Source: Streptococcus mitis | GTDB lineage: Bacteria > Bacillota > Bacilli > Lactobacillales > Streptococcaceae | Assembly (NCBI RefSeq): GCF_946190065.1 | Contig: NZ_CAMHZD010000020.1 | Coordinates: forward strand, 1-44,723 | Length of the DNA: 44,723 nt | Reading direction: 5' to 3' | In this document: positions 1 through 6,331 of the stretch, one piece after another | Numbering within the stretch: position 1 is the first letter of the stretch | Layout of the letters: each line of letters starts with the position of its first letter | The notes under the pieces: model-generated | Database searches by the model: none | Told to the model about the DNA's origin: nothing | The model's input: the letters and a program-made list of their open reading frames with translations, nothing else | Made by a program: the position numbers and the translations under genes

Positions 1-1
1 A

Positions 2-74
2 GGCTCGGTAGCTCAGTTGGTAGAGCAATGGATTGAAGCTCCATGTGTCGGCGGTTCGATTCCGTCTCGCGCCA
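2..74 (+). tRNA. tRNA-Phe (GAA)
   Basis: Cloverleaf can be drawn: D-arm GCTC/GAGC, anticodon loop with GAA, T-loop TTCGATT. The acceptor stem pairs GGCTCGG with TCGCGCC, with one U-C opposition at position 4-69. No 3' CCA beyond the discriminator A is encoded. First of six closely packed tRNA genes, an arrangement typical of the segment after a streptococcal rRNA operon. Confidence 0.93.
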
Positions 75-86
75 TTTATATATTTT

Positions 87-167
87 GGAAGGGTAGCGAA
101 GAGGCTAAACGCGGCGGACTGTAAATCCGCTCCTTCGGGTTCGGGGGTTCGAATCCCTCCCCTTCCA
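87..167 (+). tRNA. tRNA-Tyr (GTA)
   Basis: Class II tRNA of 81 nt with a long variable arm. The anticodon stem-loop reads GGACTGTAAATCC, giving GUA, and the acceptor GGAAGGG pairs with the CCCTTCC end. It lies 12 nt after tRNA-Phe. Confidence 0.95.
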
Positions 168-171
168 TTTT

Positions 172-242
172 ACGGGCATAGTTTAAAGGTAGAACTAAGG
201 TCTCCAAAACCTTCAGTGTGGGTTCAATTCCTACTGCCCGTG
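172..242 (+). tRNA. tRNA-Trp (CCA)
   Basis: A 71-nt tRNA. Acceptor ACGGGCA pairs with TGCCCGT, with G as discriminator. The anticodon loop TCTCCAAAA gives CCA, and the T-loop is TTCAATT. Confidence 0.95.
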
Positions 243-255
243 TTAATAGAATTAT

Positions 256-329
256 GGCGGGTGTGGTGAAGTGGTTAACACACCAGATTGTGGCTCTGGC
301 ATGCGTGGGTTCGATCCCCATCACTCGCC
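256..329 (+). tRNA. tRNA-His (GTG)
   Basis: Anticodon loop ATTGTGGC gives GUG. Acceptor GCGGGTG pairs with CACTCGC. The extra G at 256 (G-1) faces C73 at 329, the identity feature of tRNA-His, so the gene is drawn from the G-1. Confidence 0.95.
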
Positions 330-342
330 TATTTTATATTAT

Positions 343-414
343 TGGGGTATAGCCAAGCGGTAAGGCAAGGGACTTTGACTCCCTCATGCGTTGGTTCGAA
401 TCCAGCTACCCCAG
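343..414 (+). tRNA. tRNA-Gln (TTG)
   Basis: Anticodon loop CTTTGAC gives UUG. The acceptor begins TGGGGTA and closes with TACCCCA plus discriminator G, a U1-A72 pair as expected for glutamine tRNA. Confidence 0.95.
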
Positions 415-423
415 TTACTATTT

Positions 424-507
424 GCCGGCGTGGCGGAATTGGCAGACGCGCTGGACTCAAAATCCAGTGTCCGCAAGGACGTGCCGGTTCGACCCCGGCC
501 GCCGGTA
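424..507 (+). tRNA. tRNA-Leu (CAA), integration target
   Basis: Class II tRNA of 84 nt. Acceptor GCCGGCG pairs with CGCCGGT, the anticodon loop CTCAAAA gives CAA, and the variable arm is TGTCCGCAAGGACG. The 3' part from the anticodon arm onward is duplicated at 7486-7545. The tRNA is therefore the target of the integrated element, and its 3' half in the present gene probably came from the element on integration (inference). Confidence 0.96.
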
Positions 508-513
508 TAGTAT
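454..513 (+). repeat. attachment site copy 1 (tRNA-Leu 3' end)
   Basis: Sixty bases from the anticodon arm of tRNA-Leu to 6 nt past its 3' end are identical to 7486-7545 in the same orientation. Identity starts at GACTCAAAATCC and ends after TATAGTAT. Exact direct duplication of a tRNA 3' end on both sides of an integrase gene is the standard att signature of a tyrosine-recombinase element. Confidence 0.93.
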
Positions 514-514
514 T

Positions 515-548
515 AAAGACAAGGTTTTCGGACCTTGTCTTTTTCTTT
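515..548 (+). terminator. terminator after the tRNA cluster
   Basis: Perfect 11-bp stem AAAGACAAGGT / ACCTTGTCTTT with a 6-nt loop, followed by a T-rich tract. It lies inside the element, just past the att repeat, so it replaces the original terminator now at 7552. Confidence 0.9.
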
Positions 549-578
549 TATTTGTTGAATTTGTAACGCTGAGTTACT

Positions 579-586
579 TAAAATTA
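579..586. repeat. IS target-site duplication, copy 1
   Basis: TAAAATTA directly abuts the IS end at 587 and is repeated exactly at 2001-2008 on the other side. Eight bases is the duplication length expected for ISL3-family insertion. Confidence 0.92.
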
Positions 587-2000
587 GGCTCTTTGTCAAC
601 TGTAGTGGGTTGAAGAAAAGCTAAGCTCGAGAAAGGACAAATTTCGTCCTTTCTTTTTTGATGTTCAGAGCAATAAAAATCCTTTTTTTGAAGTTTTCAA
701 AGTTTCGAAAACCAAAGGCATTGCGTTTGATGAGTTTGATGAGATTATTAGTGGCTTCTAATTTTGCGTTGGAATAGGGTAACTGAAGAGCGTTGATGAT
801 TTTCTCTTTGTCCTTTAGAAAGGTTTTAAAGACAGTCTGAAAAAGAGGATGAACCAGCTTTAGAATGTCCTTAATGAGTCCGAAAAATTTCTCTGGTTCC
901 TTATTCTGGAAGTGAAAAAGCAAAAGCTGATAGAGATGATAGTGGTGTTTCAAATCTTCTGAATAGCTCAAAAGCTTGTCTAGAATCTCTTTATTGGTTA
1001 AGTGCATACGAAAAGTAGGGCGATAAAATCTCTTATCACTCAGTTTACGGCTATCCTGTTGAATGAGTTTCCAGTAGCGCTTGATAGCCTTATATTCATG
1101 AGATTTTCGCTCAAATTGCTTCATGATTTGGACACGAACACGACTCATAGCACGACTAAGATGTTGTACAATGTGGAAGCGATCTAGAACGATTTTGGCA
1201 TACGGAAAAAGATGTTTAGCCAAGTCATAGTAAGGACTAAACATATCCATAGTAATGATTTTCACCTGACAACGAACAGAGCGATTGTAGCGCAGAAAAT
1301 GATTTCTTATGATAGTTTGTGTTCTACCCTCAAGAACAGTGATAATATTGAGCTTATCAAAATCTTGAGCAATGAAACTCATCTTTCCCTTAGTGAAGGC
1401 ATATTCGTCCCAGGACATAATCTCAGGGAGGTAAGAAAAATCAGACTTAAAACAGAATTCATTGAGCTTGCGAATAACAGTTGAAGTTGAAATAGACAGC
1501 TGATGGGCAATATCGGTCATAGAAGTCTTCTCAATTAGCTTCTGGGCAATCTTTTGGTTGATGATACGAGGGATTTGGTGATTCTTCTTGACGAGAGAAG
1601 TCTCAGCTACCATCATTTTCGAGCACTGATAGCACTTGAATCGACGCTTTCTAAGGAGAATTCTAGTAGGCATACCAGTCGTTTCAAGGTAAGGAACCTT
1701 AGACGGTTTTTGAAAGTCATATTTCTTCATTAGACTTCCGCAATCAGGACAATATGAAGTCTCATAATCCAATTTAGCGATGATTTCTTTATGTGTGTCC
1801 CTATTAATAACATCCATAATTTGGATATTGGGGTCTTTAATATCGAGTAGTTTTGTGATAAAATGTAATTGTTCCATAGGATTCTTTCTAATGATGGTTT
1901 GGTTGCTTTTCATTATAGATCTTATGGGACTTTTTTTCTACAACAAAATAGGCTCCATAATATCCATAGGGGATTTACCCACTACAAATATTATAGAGCC
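587..2000 (-). mobile_element. IS1167-like insertion sequence (ISL3 family), intact
   Basis: The IS is 1414 bp and bounded by imperfect inverted ends. The left end starts GGCTCTTTGTCAACTGTAG. The right end, read on the minus strand, starts GGCTCTATAATATTTGTAG; both continue into TGGGT. Eight-base direct repeats TAAAATTA flank it. The single transposase gene is uninterrupted, so the copy looks recent and possibly active. It lies between the att site and the integrase gene and separates them by 1.4 kb. Confidence 0.93.
621..1877 (-). CDS. IS1167-like transposase (ISL3 family, DDE)
   Basis: About 418 residues from MEQLHFITKLL. An N-terminal zinc-finger-like region has CPDC and CYQC pairs, then a helix-turn-helix (MTDIAHQLSISTSTVIRKL). 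The DDE core carries the conserved MSWDEYAFTKG, ITMDMFSPYYDLAK and VLDRFHIVQHLSRAMSRVR stretches and ends with NAKLEATNNLIKLIKR and the GFRNF motif. It is nearly identical in outline to the pneumococcal IS1167 protein as I remember it. The reading frame is open 12 codons further upstream to an ATG at 1913. That ATG overlaps the TATAAT box of the likely promoter, so MEQL (1877) is the better start. No frameshift is visible. Confidence 0.93.
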   Translation of the reverse strand: MEQLHFITKLLDIKDPNIQIMDVINRDTHKEIIAKLDYETSYCPDCGSLMKKYDFQKPSKVPYLETTGMPTRILLRKRRFKCYQCSKMMVAETSLVKKNHQIPRIINQKIAQKLIEKTSMTDIAHQLSISTSTVIRKLNEFCFKSDFSYLPEIMSWDEYAFTKGKMSFIAQDFDKLNIITVLEGRTQTIIRNHFLRYNRSVRCQVKIITMDMFSPYYDLAKHLFPYAKIVLDRFHIVQHLSRAMSRVRVQIMKQFERKSHEYKAIKRYWKLIQQDSRKLSDKRFYRPTFRMHLTNKEILDKLLSYSEDLKHHYHLYQLLLFHFQNKEPEKFFGLIKDILKLVHPLFQTVFKTFLKDKEKIINALQLPYSNAKLEATNNLIKLIKRNAFGFRNFENFKKRIFIALNIKKERTKFVLSRA

Positions 2001-2008
2001 TAAAATTA
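2001..2008. repeat. IS target-site duplication, copy 2
   Basis: TAAAATTA immediately after the IS end at 2000, identical to 579-586. Confidence 0.92.
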
Positions 2009-2014
2009 CTAGTT

Positions 2015-3148
2015 TTATAACAAATCATCTAATTTATCCGCTAATTTTTGTTGCTTGCTTGGATACAAATGAGAGTATGTATCTATTGTTGTAGTTATAG
2101 AAGCATGTCCTAATCTTTCTTTTACGACAAGATAATCTTCTCCTTGGTTTATTAGTAGGGAAGCATGTGAATGCCTGAAGTCATGAATTCTTATTTTTTT
2201 TAAAGAACTATCTCTTTGTAATATTTTTTTATATTGTTTTTCGATTGAATCCTTAGTTATCGTAATCGGGCTATTTTGAAATATCTGTAGATCATCTAGG
2301 TTGGTTGTAAATTCTTTTAATCTTTCATGCTGTGTTTGCCTCCATTCTTCTAGTGTCTCCACTAGTTTGGTGTTCATGATGATTCTTCGGGTTCCAGCTT
2401 TTGTCTTTGTACTACTAATGTGTTCTTCACCTTTTTTAACGTATATTGATTTACTTACATGGATTGTATTTGTAGAAAACTCTATGTCCTTCCACGTTAG
2501 AGCAAGAGCTTCTCCGAGTCTTAGACCAGTAAAAAATAGAACTGTGAATAGTAATTTTATATTGTATTCATCGTTGCTAAATAGTGTTAAGAAATGCTTA
2601 AATTCTTTTACTGTCCAGAAATTTAATTTTACTTTTTCTATGGGTAATTTTTTCAGTAATCCTACGGGATGTTCCTTGTAAAATCCCTTTCTTAATCCAA
2701 CATCCAGAATTTTCTTTAGTAAAATTATAATTTTATTAATAGTGTTTGGACTTAGCTTCTTTTCTGAGTTTTGAGTATTTTTATCTCTTAGATGTTCTCT
2801 GAATTGATAGATATCTTCATAAGTTAATTTAGCTACATCATCAACTTTTTCAAAATAGTTTTTTATATGCCTGTTATAGTTGTTTTCTTGTGTATCTATA
2901 TAGCTTTGTTTTCTGTTGTTTATTCTATCCTCTTCTTTTAAGAGATCATAAAGGATATCAATTGATATTTTTGAGTTGAAACTTTTTTCTTTAAGTTCGA
3001 CACTTCGTAAGTATTGTTCGGCCTCCAATGCTTCTTTTTTAGTTTTGAATCCTTTTCTTACAATTCTACGTTGTTTTAGAGATATTGGATTTATACCATT
3101 GGAAACATCAACAATCCAAGTTCCGTCTCTACTTTTACGTAAAGCCAT
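2015..3148 (-). CDS. int: tyrosine-type site-specific integrase
   Basis: 377 residues. The N-terminal ~50 residues (RDGTWIVDVSNG..., then TKKEALEAEQYL) form an arm-binding, AP2-like domain. A SAM-like core-binding domain covers roughly 60-165. The catalytic domain follows with R210 (TGLRLGEALALTW), H322 and R325 (HDFRHSHASLL), H348 (LGHASITTTIDTY) and nucleophile Y358, so all conserved residues are present. It should catalyse integration into and excision from tRNA-Leu using the 60-bp repeats at 454 and 7486. It starts 3 nt after the stop of the DUF3173 gene and ends the leftward operon. The IS at 587-2000 now lies between it and the att site. Confidence 0.96.
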   Translation of the reverse strand: MALRKSRDGTWIVDVSNGINPISLKQRRIVRKGFKTKKEALEAEQYLRSVELKEKSFNSKISIDILYDLLKEEDRINNRKQSYIDTQENNYNRHIKNYFEKVDDVAKLTYEDIYQFREHLRDKNTQNSEKKLSPNTINKIIILLKKILDVGLRKGFYKEHPVGLLKKLPIEKVKLNFWTVKEFKHFLTLFSNDEYNIKLLFTVLFFTGLRLGEALALTWKDIEFSTNTIHVSKSIYVKKGEEHISSTKTKAGTRRIIMNTKLVETLEEWRQTQHERLKEFTTNLDDLQIFQNSPITITKDSIEKQYKKILQRDSSLKKIRIHDFRHSHASLLINQGEDYLVVKERLGHASITTTIDTYSHLYPSKQQKLADKLDDLL

Positions 3149-3151
3149 AAG

Positions 3152-3346
3152 CTACGCTTCTTTCTGGAGTTCAATTCCTAGTAGTTCTTCAGCGACACTG
3201 GCTGGAATTGTACCTATCCGTTTGTTATCGTAGATGTTAAAACCACGATTCACTAATAGTAATTTGCCGGTATGGATAATCTTTCTTGCAGTTCCTGGAG
3301 CAAATCCAAGTTCGATAAGGTCATCTTTTGTTACAGTTTTAATCAT
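3152..3346 (-). CDS. DUF3173 protein, probable excisionase or DNA-binding partner of Int
   Basis: 64 residues: MIKTVTKDDLIELGFAPGTARKI..., then a basic segment and NKRIGTIPASVAEELLG. The pattern (TKKDLxxLG...A..II..., YxNKRxGxVP...VxExLG) is that of the DUF3173 family. Members sit immediately upstream of integrase genes in many streptococcal and staphylococcal integrative elements. The predicted helix-turn-helix plus the position suggests an Xis-like role in excision, which is inference. Shine-Dalgarno AAAGGAG lies ~7 nt before the ATG. Confidence 0.85.
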   Translation of the reverse strand: MIKTVTKDDLIELGFAPGTARKIIHTGKLLLVNRGFNIYDNKRIGTIPASVAEELLGIELQKEA

Positions 3347-3405
3347 GTGATCTCCTTTTCTAATTAGATTAAGTAAGGGGAGGATTTACTCCCCTTGTCT
3401 GATAC

Positions 3406-3792
3406 TTATTTTTGTTTTACATCTACTAAATGGATAGCATCCGCTTTATAGTACATTGTCGTACTAATCATAGTGGCTTGTAAATTGTCAAATGTTACTG
3501 GTACTTCATCCATTGCTTGGATATAGTCATTATCAACTAAAGCTTCTGGATTGTCTACTGAGACTTGGGTTGATTTCTTTTTGAATTGTCCATCCTTGAT
3601 TGTTACATTGTATTTCCAACCAATGATTTTATCGGTATTAAAACGTCTTTCGCTACCATCTCGGTTTTTGATAATTTCTCCGTTTGCATCTGCTCGGACT
3701 TCCGTTTCAAATTTTGGAATAACTTCATCCAATTCAAATTTTGTTCCAATGTTATTAAAATTCCAGTCATTTTGTGAAAGCATTTTTGCCAT
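3406..3792 (-). CDS. hypothetical element protein next to Rep
   Basis: 128 residues, acidic and predicted mostly beta (KYNVTIKDGQFKKKSTQVSV, VPVTFDNLQATMI). There is no signal peptide or membrane segment. It starts 2 nt before the rep stop, with AAAGGAG ahead of the ATG inside the end of rep, so the two are translated as one operon. The position, between rep and the excision genes, is where accessory replication or DNA-processing proteins sit in related elements. I do not recognise the family and assign no function. A 59-nt gap separates it from the DUF3173 gene. Confidence 0.8.
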   Translation of the reverse strand: MAKMLSQNDWNFNNIGTKFELDEVIPKFETEVRADANGEIIKNRDGSERRFNTDKIIGWKYNVTIKDGQFKKKSTQVSVDNPEALVDNDYIQAMDEVPVTFDNLQATMISTTMYYKADAIHLVDVKQK

Positions 3793-3794
3793 AA

Positions 3795-4991
3795 TTAATT
3801 TCTCCTTTTGATATTTTCTTTGATTGTGGGGATCAAATCCTCTCTTTTAAAGAGAATTGCCCTTTCTATTAATCCACTTGCTAAATCTGGTGGATATTCC
3901 ATATTGTTGAGTGCGAGATAGTTAGTCTTCTCATACTCATGCAGTAAGTTATTGTCGTATAGAAATTTATACGCTTTTAGAATAGCTCCGGACCCTTTAT
4001 AGGTAAACCATTCTAATTTTTGTTCTAGTTCTGTTTTTGATTTTGAAATAATGATAGAGACGGGTTTTGAATGGCCTAAAAACTTTTCCCAAGATCTCAA
4101 AGGTTTTGAGAAATAGCTATCACTATAGAACCTCACTTTTTCTTTGAGATATCCCTTGGTAAAGTTGAGAAGATCTATTTCTGAATGCAACCATTCTTGA
4201 ATGAAGTAGTGAGCTTTTTCTTTCCTAAGTTCTAACTCAGTTCTTATCCAATTTTCTATATACCGCTTGCTGATACCGAGCTTCTCAGCTCGTTCTAAGC
4301 GTTTATCGTAAATTCTAAGTCTTTCGTCATCATTGGGTTTTCTCAAATATAAGGTCTGGCCGATTGTTTCATCTCCGTAGGTATTGTAGTAGGTGCTTTT
4401 TCCATATATAAAGCGTTTCTTCTGACAAATCTTTAGAAGCTGATTAGGAGTGAAATAGGGTGTTTCATTAAAATCATCTATTGCAATATCAATTCGTCTT
4501 ACTGAAAAATGATTGTAATTGTAGTAGAGGTTGTTCAAAAACTGTCTTTCGGACAGACTATTTGGATCTAATACCATATCTCTATAGAACTCGAGTGCCT
4601 GTCCTGACATGACAAGCATGTAGGACGACTCTTTCGCTCCATAGTAGATACGGATATTCCCATAATGAAGCTGGCTATCATAGTTATAGTATTTAAGGCT
4701 CCCTTTATTCTCAATAAATAGGTCATAGTCAAGAAATAGAATGTCTTCGATTATTTCTCTTGGCGAAAATTCAGTCTTATCAAACTGAATTTGAATCCAG
4801 TCAAATACAGAACGTAAATGTTCATTTTTTGCCATAGATTTTGATTCAACTTTTTGCTTAATTTTGCCACCCTTAAAATCTCCGAAACCCTTGGAAATAC
4901 TGAATTCTTTCGATGGTACACCTAACTTGCAGAGGGTGGTGTTACTACACACCCTATCGGTCAAAAATGGTCCGTCCGCATCTACGCTCAT
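3795..4991 (-). CDS. rep: Rep_trans / MobT-type replication initiator or relaxase
   Basis: 398 residues from the ATG at 4991. The Rep_trans (PF02486) fold is recognisable by RRIDIAIDDF (165-174, acidic metal-binding strand), GQTLYLRKPNDDERLRIYDK (211-230) and WIRTELELR (248-256). Proteins of this family nick a double-stranded origin for rolling-circle replication (pT181 type) or an oriT for transfer (MobT, Tn916 Orf20). The match cannot say which. The first 52 residues are unlike the core, and this DNA contains several inverted repeats (4933-5024). No good Shine-Dalgarno lies before 4991 or before the alternative ATG at 4835 (MAKNEHL). Start position is therefore uncertain, while core identity is firm. 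It follows the 5032-5505 gene after 40 nt. Confidence 0.88.
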   Translation of the reverse strand: MSVDADGPFLTDRVCSNTTLCKLGVPSKEFSISKGFGDFKGGKIKQKVESKSMAKNEHLRSVFDWIQIQFDKTEFSPREIIEDILFLDYDLFIENKGSLKYYNYDSQLHYGNIRIYYGAKESSYMLVMSGQALEFYRDMVLDPNSLSERQFLNNLYYNYNHFSVRRIDIAIDDFNETPYFTPNQLLKICQKKRFIYGKSTYYNTYGDETIGQTLYLRKPNDDERLRIYDKRLERAEKLGISKRYIENWIRTELELRKEKAHYFIQEWLHSEIDLLNFTKGYLKEKVRFYSDSYFSKPLRSWEKFLGHSKPVSIIISKSKTELEQKLEWFTYKGSGAILKAYKFLYDNNLLHEYEKTNYLALNNMEYPPDLASGLIERAILFKREDLIPTIKENIKRRN

Positions 4992-5024
4992 TTTCGGCTT
5001 TCTGCCTCATGGCTCAGCCGAAAA
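4933..5024. other. inverted repeats at the 5' end of rep, possible origin
   Basis: Two hairpins can be seen: AGGGTG/CACCCT (4933-4938 / 4950-4955) and TTTTCGGCT/AGCCGAAAA (4991-4999 / 5016-5024), with a third AGCCGAA at 5034-5040. They sit at the start of rep, overlapping its putative first codons. Rolling-circle origins and MobT oriTs are often found beside or inside the initiator gene; that this is one is inference. Confidence 0.4.
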
Positions 5025-5031
5025 CTCGCTA

Positions 5032-5505
5032 TTAGCCGAACCTATTTTTTGACCTCTTGTTAACAAACCCTAGTAAGCCGGTTTGCATCGACTCTTCAAT
5101 ATCTTGGATTTTCTTTTTTAGGTTGGAATTCTCAATTTTTATCAGTCGTATTTCTCGTTTAAATTCCTGTTTCAAGGCGCTCAGTTCATCGTAGAGCTCA
5201 TCTATTACTTGGTTTAGGGATTCTTGCTCATTATCTGCTAGACTCCCAAATACGGCTTGTATAGCCTCTTTGAGACCTATTTCAAGTTTTAGGTTAGCTA
5301 ACTTTTGAAATTGTCTAAGGTCTTCGTCTGTAAAGTCATAGGCAACTGTATAACTTAATTGATGAGTTCTTGGATTTCTACTGATAGGAATTTTAATTTT
5401 CTTAAATTCCTTGCCACTTATCTCTCTAATCAGTTGAATCCAATTTTTAAGAGTAGAGGTAGAGTTTAGGCCAGAAATTTGATTGACTAACTCTTTATTG
5501 GTCAT
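5032..5505 (-). CDS. hypothetical coiled-coil protein, first gene of the rep operon
   Basis: 157 residues. The N-terminal part (ELVNQISGLNSTSTLKNWIQLI...) resembles a small MerR-like helix-turn-helix with a wing (NPRTHQLSYTVAYDFTDEDLRQFQKLANL). Residues ~95-140 are a charged coiled coil (LYDELSALKQEFKREIRLIKIENSNLKKKIQDIEE cut short here), then a short basic tail. The layout, DNA-binding head plus coiled coil, is typical of plasmid replication or partition accessory proteins, but I do not recognise a named family. Its start has GGAGG about 9 nt upstream. The long (~250-nt) leader in front carries the antisense promoter and operators described separately. Confidence 0.8.
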   Translation of the reverse strand: MTNKELVNQISGLNSTSTLKNWIQLIREISGKEFKKIKIPISRNPRTHQLSYTVAYDFTDEDLRQFQKLANLKLEIGLKEAIQAVFGSLADNEQESLNQVIDELYDELSALKQEFKREIRLIKIENSNLKKKIQDIEESMQTGLLGFVNKRSKNRFG

Positions 5506-5554
5506 CTTTTTGTGAAACCTCCGAAATTTTCTTGTGCAACTGAAGAGTTTTCTG

Positions 5555-5563
5555 TGGTATAAT
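5555..5563 (+). promoter_or_regulatory. extended -10 for a short rightward transcript
   Basis: TGGTATAAT on the plus strand (TG at 5555, TATAAT at 5558-5563). The -35 region is weak (TTGTGC at 5532, 20 nt away), as is usual for extended -10 promoters. It points away from the rep operon, into its leader. Confidence 0.55.
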
Positions 5564-5568
5564 TGTTA

Positions 5569-5625
5569 CATAATATGTTTTGATCTTGGAACGAACGGCA
5601 CATTTGTTTCAAGATTTTTTATTTT
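5569..5625 (+). ncRNA. candidate counter-transcribed RNA in the rep-operon leader
   Basis: A plus-strand transcript starting ~6 nt after TATAAT (5558-5563) would meet, within 50 nt, a hairpin followed by a T-rich tract. The stem ATCTTGGAAC (5583-5592) pairs over 10 bp, with one G-U, with GTTTCAAGAT (5606-5615). The loop is 13 nt and the tail TTTTTTATTTT. The product, ~50-55 nt, is fully antisense to the 5' leader of the leftward hypothetical-rep-int operon. Rep_trans plasmids of the pT181 type control rep expression by exactly such short countertranscripts. Here the role is inferred from layout only. Confidence 0.5.
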
Positions 5626-5671
5626 GTCGAATCCTACCTCCTTTATTAAAATTTTTTAAATCGACTACTAG

Positions 5672-5692
5672 TTACATACGCTTTTACCTCCT
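5672..5692 (-). other. start-stop ORF with perfect Shine-Dalgarno
   Basis: On the minus strand AAAAGGAGGT is followed after ~8 nt by ATG TAA, a one-codon ORF (ATG 5677-5675, TAA 5674-5672). A second orphan AAAGGAGGTAGG lies downstream at 5633-5644 with no ATG, GTG or TTG at usable spacing. Both would be in the rep-operon leader mRNA. They may be ribosome-stalling or leader elements, or relics of lost small genes. Confidence 0.45.
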
Positions 5693-5758
5693 TTTATGCT
5701 ATAATATTCTCAATGGAATATTCAATCTCAAAATAAATATTCCTTATGGAATAATTCT

Positions 5759-5787
5759 ATTTTATACCGTTTAGAATATTTTGTCAA
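5759..5787 (-). promoter_or_regulatory. strong promoter of the leftward rep-int operon
   Basis: Minus strand TTGACA (5787-5782), 17-nt spacer, TAAAAT (5764-5759). The leader runs ~245 nt to the first ATG at 5505 and contains the operator palindromes, the start-stop ORF and the region antisense to the candidate small RNA. Confidence 0.7.
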
Positions 5788-5809
5788 GCTAAAATATACG
5801 AATAAGAAT
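5781..5809 (+). promoter_or_regulatory. repressor promoter, overlapping the divergent -35, with a cin-box octamer
   Basis: TTGTCA at 5781-5786 overlaps the leftward TTGACA (5782-5787), so the two -35 elements share bases. A poor -10 (AAGAAT, 5804-5809) follows at 17 nt. Between them, 5797-5804 reads TACGAATA, the consensus sigma-X (ComX) cin-box, 20 nt before the ATG of the repressor. By chance one or two such octamers are expected per window this size, so function is unproven. Confidence 0.45.
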
Positions 5810-5824
5810 ATCTATAGGAGAATT

Positions 5825-6271
5825 ATGTATACAGAGGATTATAAATTTTCAGAGAGGTTAAAAACTCTCAGAAAATCAAAAAAGTTAACTCAAGTACAAA
5901 TATCGGAATTAATTGGAGTTCAACAAGGGACATATTCTCGGTGGGAGAATGGAACGTTAGAACCAGGATTAGAATTCGTTGTGAAATTAGCAAATATCTT
6001 TGGGACTACTACAGATTATTTGCTGGGACAAAAACCTTATTCAATTATCAGTAGTTTACCTCTAGAACAATTAGATCTTACCAATATTGCAAACTTTTCA
6101 AAGGATGAGTTTGATATTTTGAAACATTCAATAGCAGTTTCGGTGGCAAGAAATAAAATAAAGGCAACAGAACTAAAAGATAGAGTTATAGAAAAAAATC
6201 AGTTGTCAGAAAAAGATGCAGAACTTTTGAATAAGATTTTTGAAGAAGTTAAAACTTATTGGGAAAATTAG
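5825..6271 (+). CDS. Cro/CI-type (XRE) repressor of the element
   Basis: 148 residues. Residues ~10-65 form an HTH_3 domain: RLKTLRKSKKLTQVQISELIG, QQGTYSRWENGTLEPGLEF, VKLANIFGTTTDYLLG. The C-terminal half is acidic and helical with no peptidase motif, so it is not a LexA-like cleavable repressor. It has TAGGAG 6 nt before the ATG and is transcribed divergently from the rep-int operon. The repeated GAATATT motif between them suggests it represses that operon and itself. By homology of layout it should keep the element integrated and silent. How it is relieved is not evident. A cin-box-like octamer precedes it. Confidence 0.9.
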   Translation: MYTEDYKFSERLKTLRKSKKLTQVQISELIGVQQGTYSRWENGTLEPGLEFVVKLANIFGTTTDYLLGQKPYSIISSLPLEQLDLTNIANFSKDEFDILKHSIAVSVARNKIKATELKDRVIEKNQLSEKDAELLNKIFEEVKTYWEN

Positions 6272-6331
6272 GAGGACGCTAGTCTTCAAAATTCCCTCCC
6301 AAAATGTGTCCAAAATATTGACAGAATTCTA

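Larger units (their letters stand above)
5703..5812. promoter_or_regulatory. GAATATT operator array between rep operon and repressor
   Basis: The motif GAATATT or its complement recurs in about 110 bp: 5703-5711 (inverted), 5716-5723 (perfect palindrome GAATATTC), 5738-5743 facing 5748-5753 (TATTCC-TTAT-GGAATA), 5774-5780 and 5806-5812. The copies overlap or adjoin both divergent promoters. This is the expected layout for operators of the adjacent Cro/CI-type repressor. Binding is inferred. Confidence 0.55.

Noticed and set aside
1780-2681. Plus-strand frames opposite the transposase and integrase
   Set aside because: Antisense shadows without ribosome sites or recognisable domains.
5580-5774. 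64-aa plus-strand frame in the rep leader
   Set aside because: TTG start without ribosome site, low-complexity hydrophobic product; it is the complement of leader and operator DNA.
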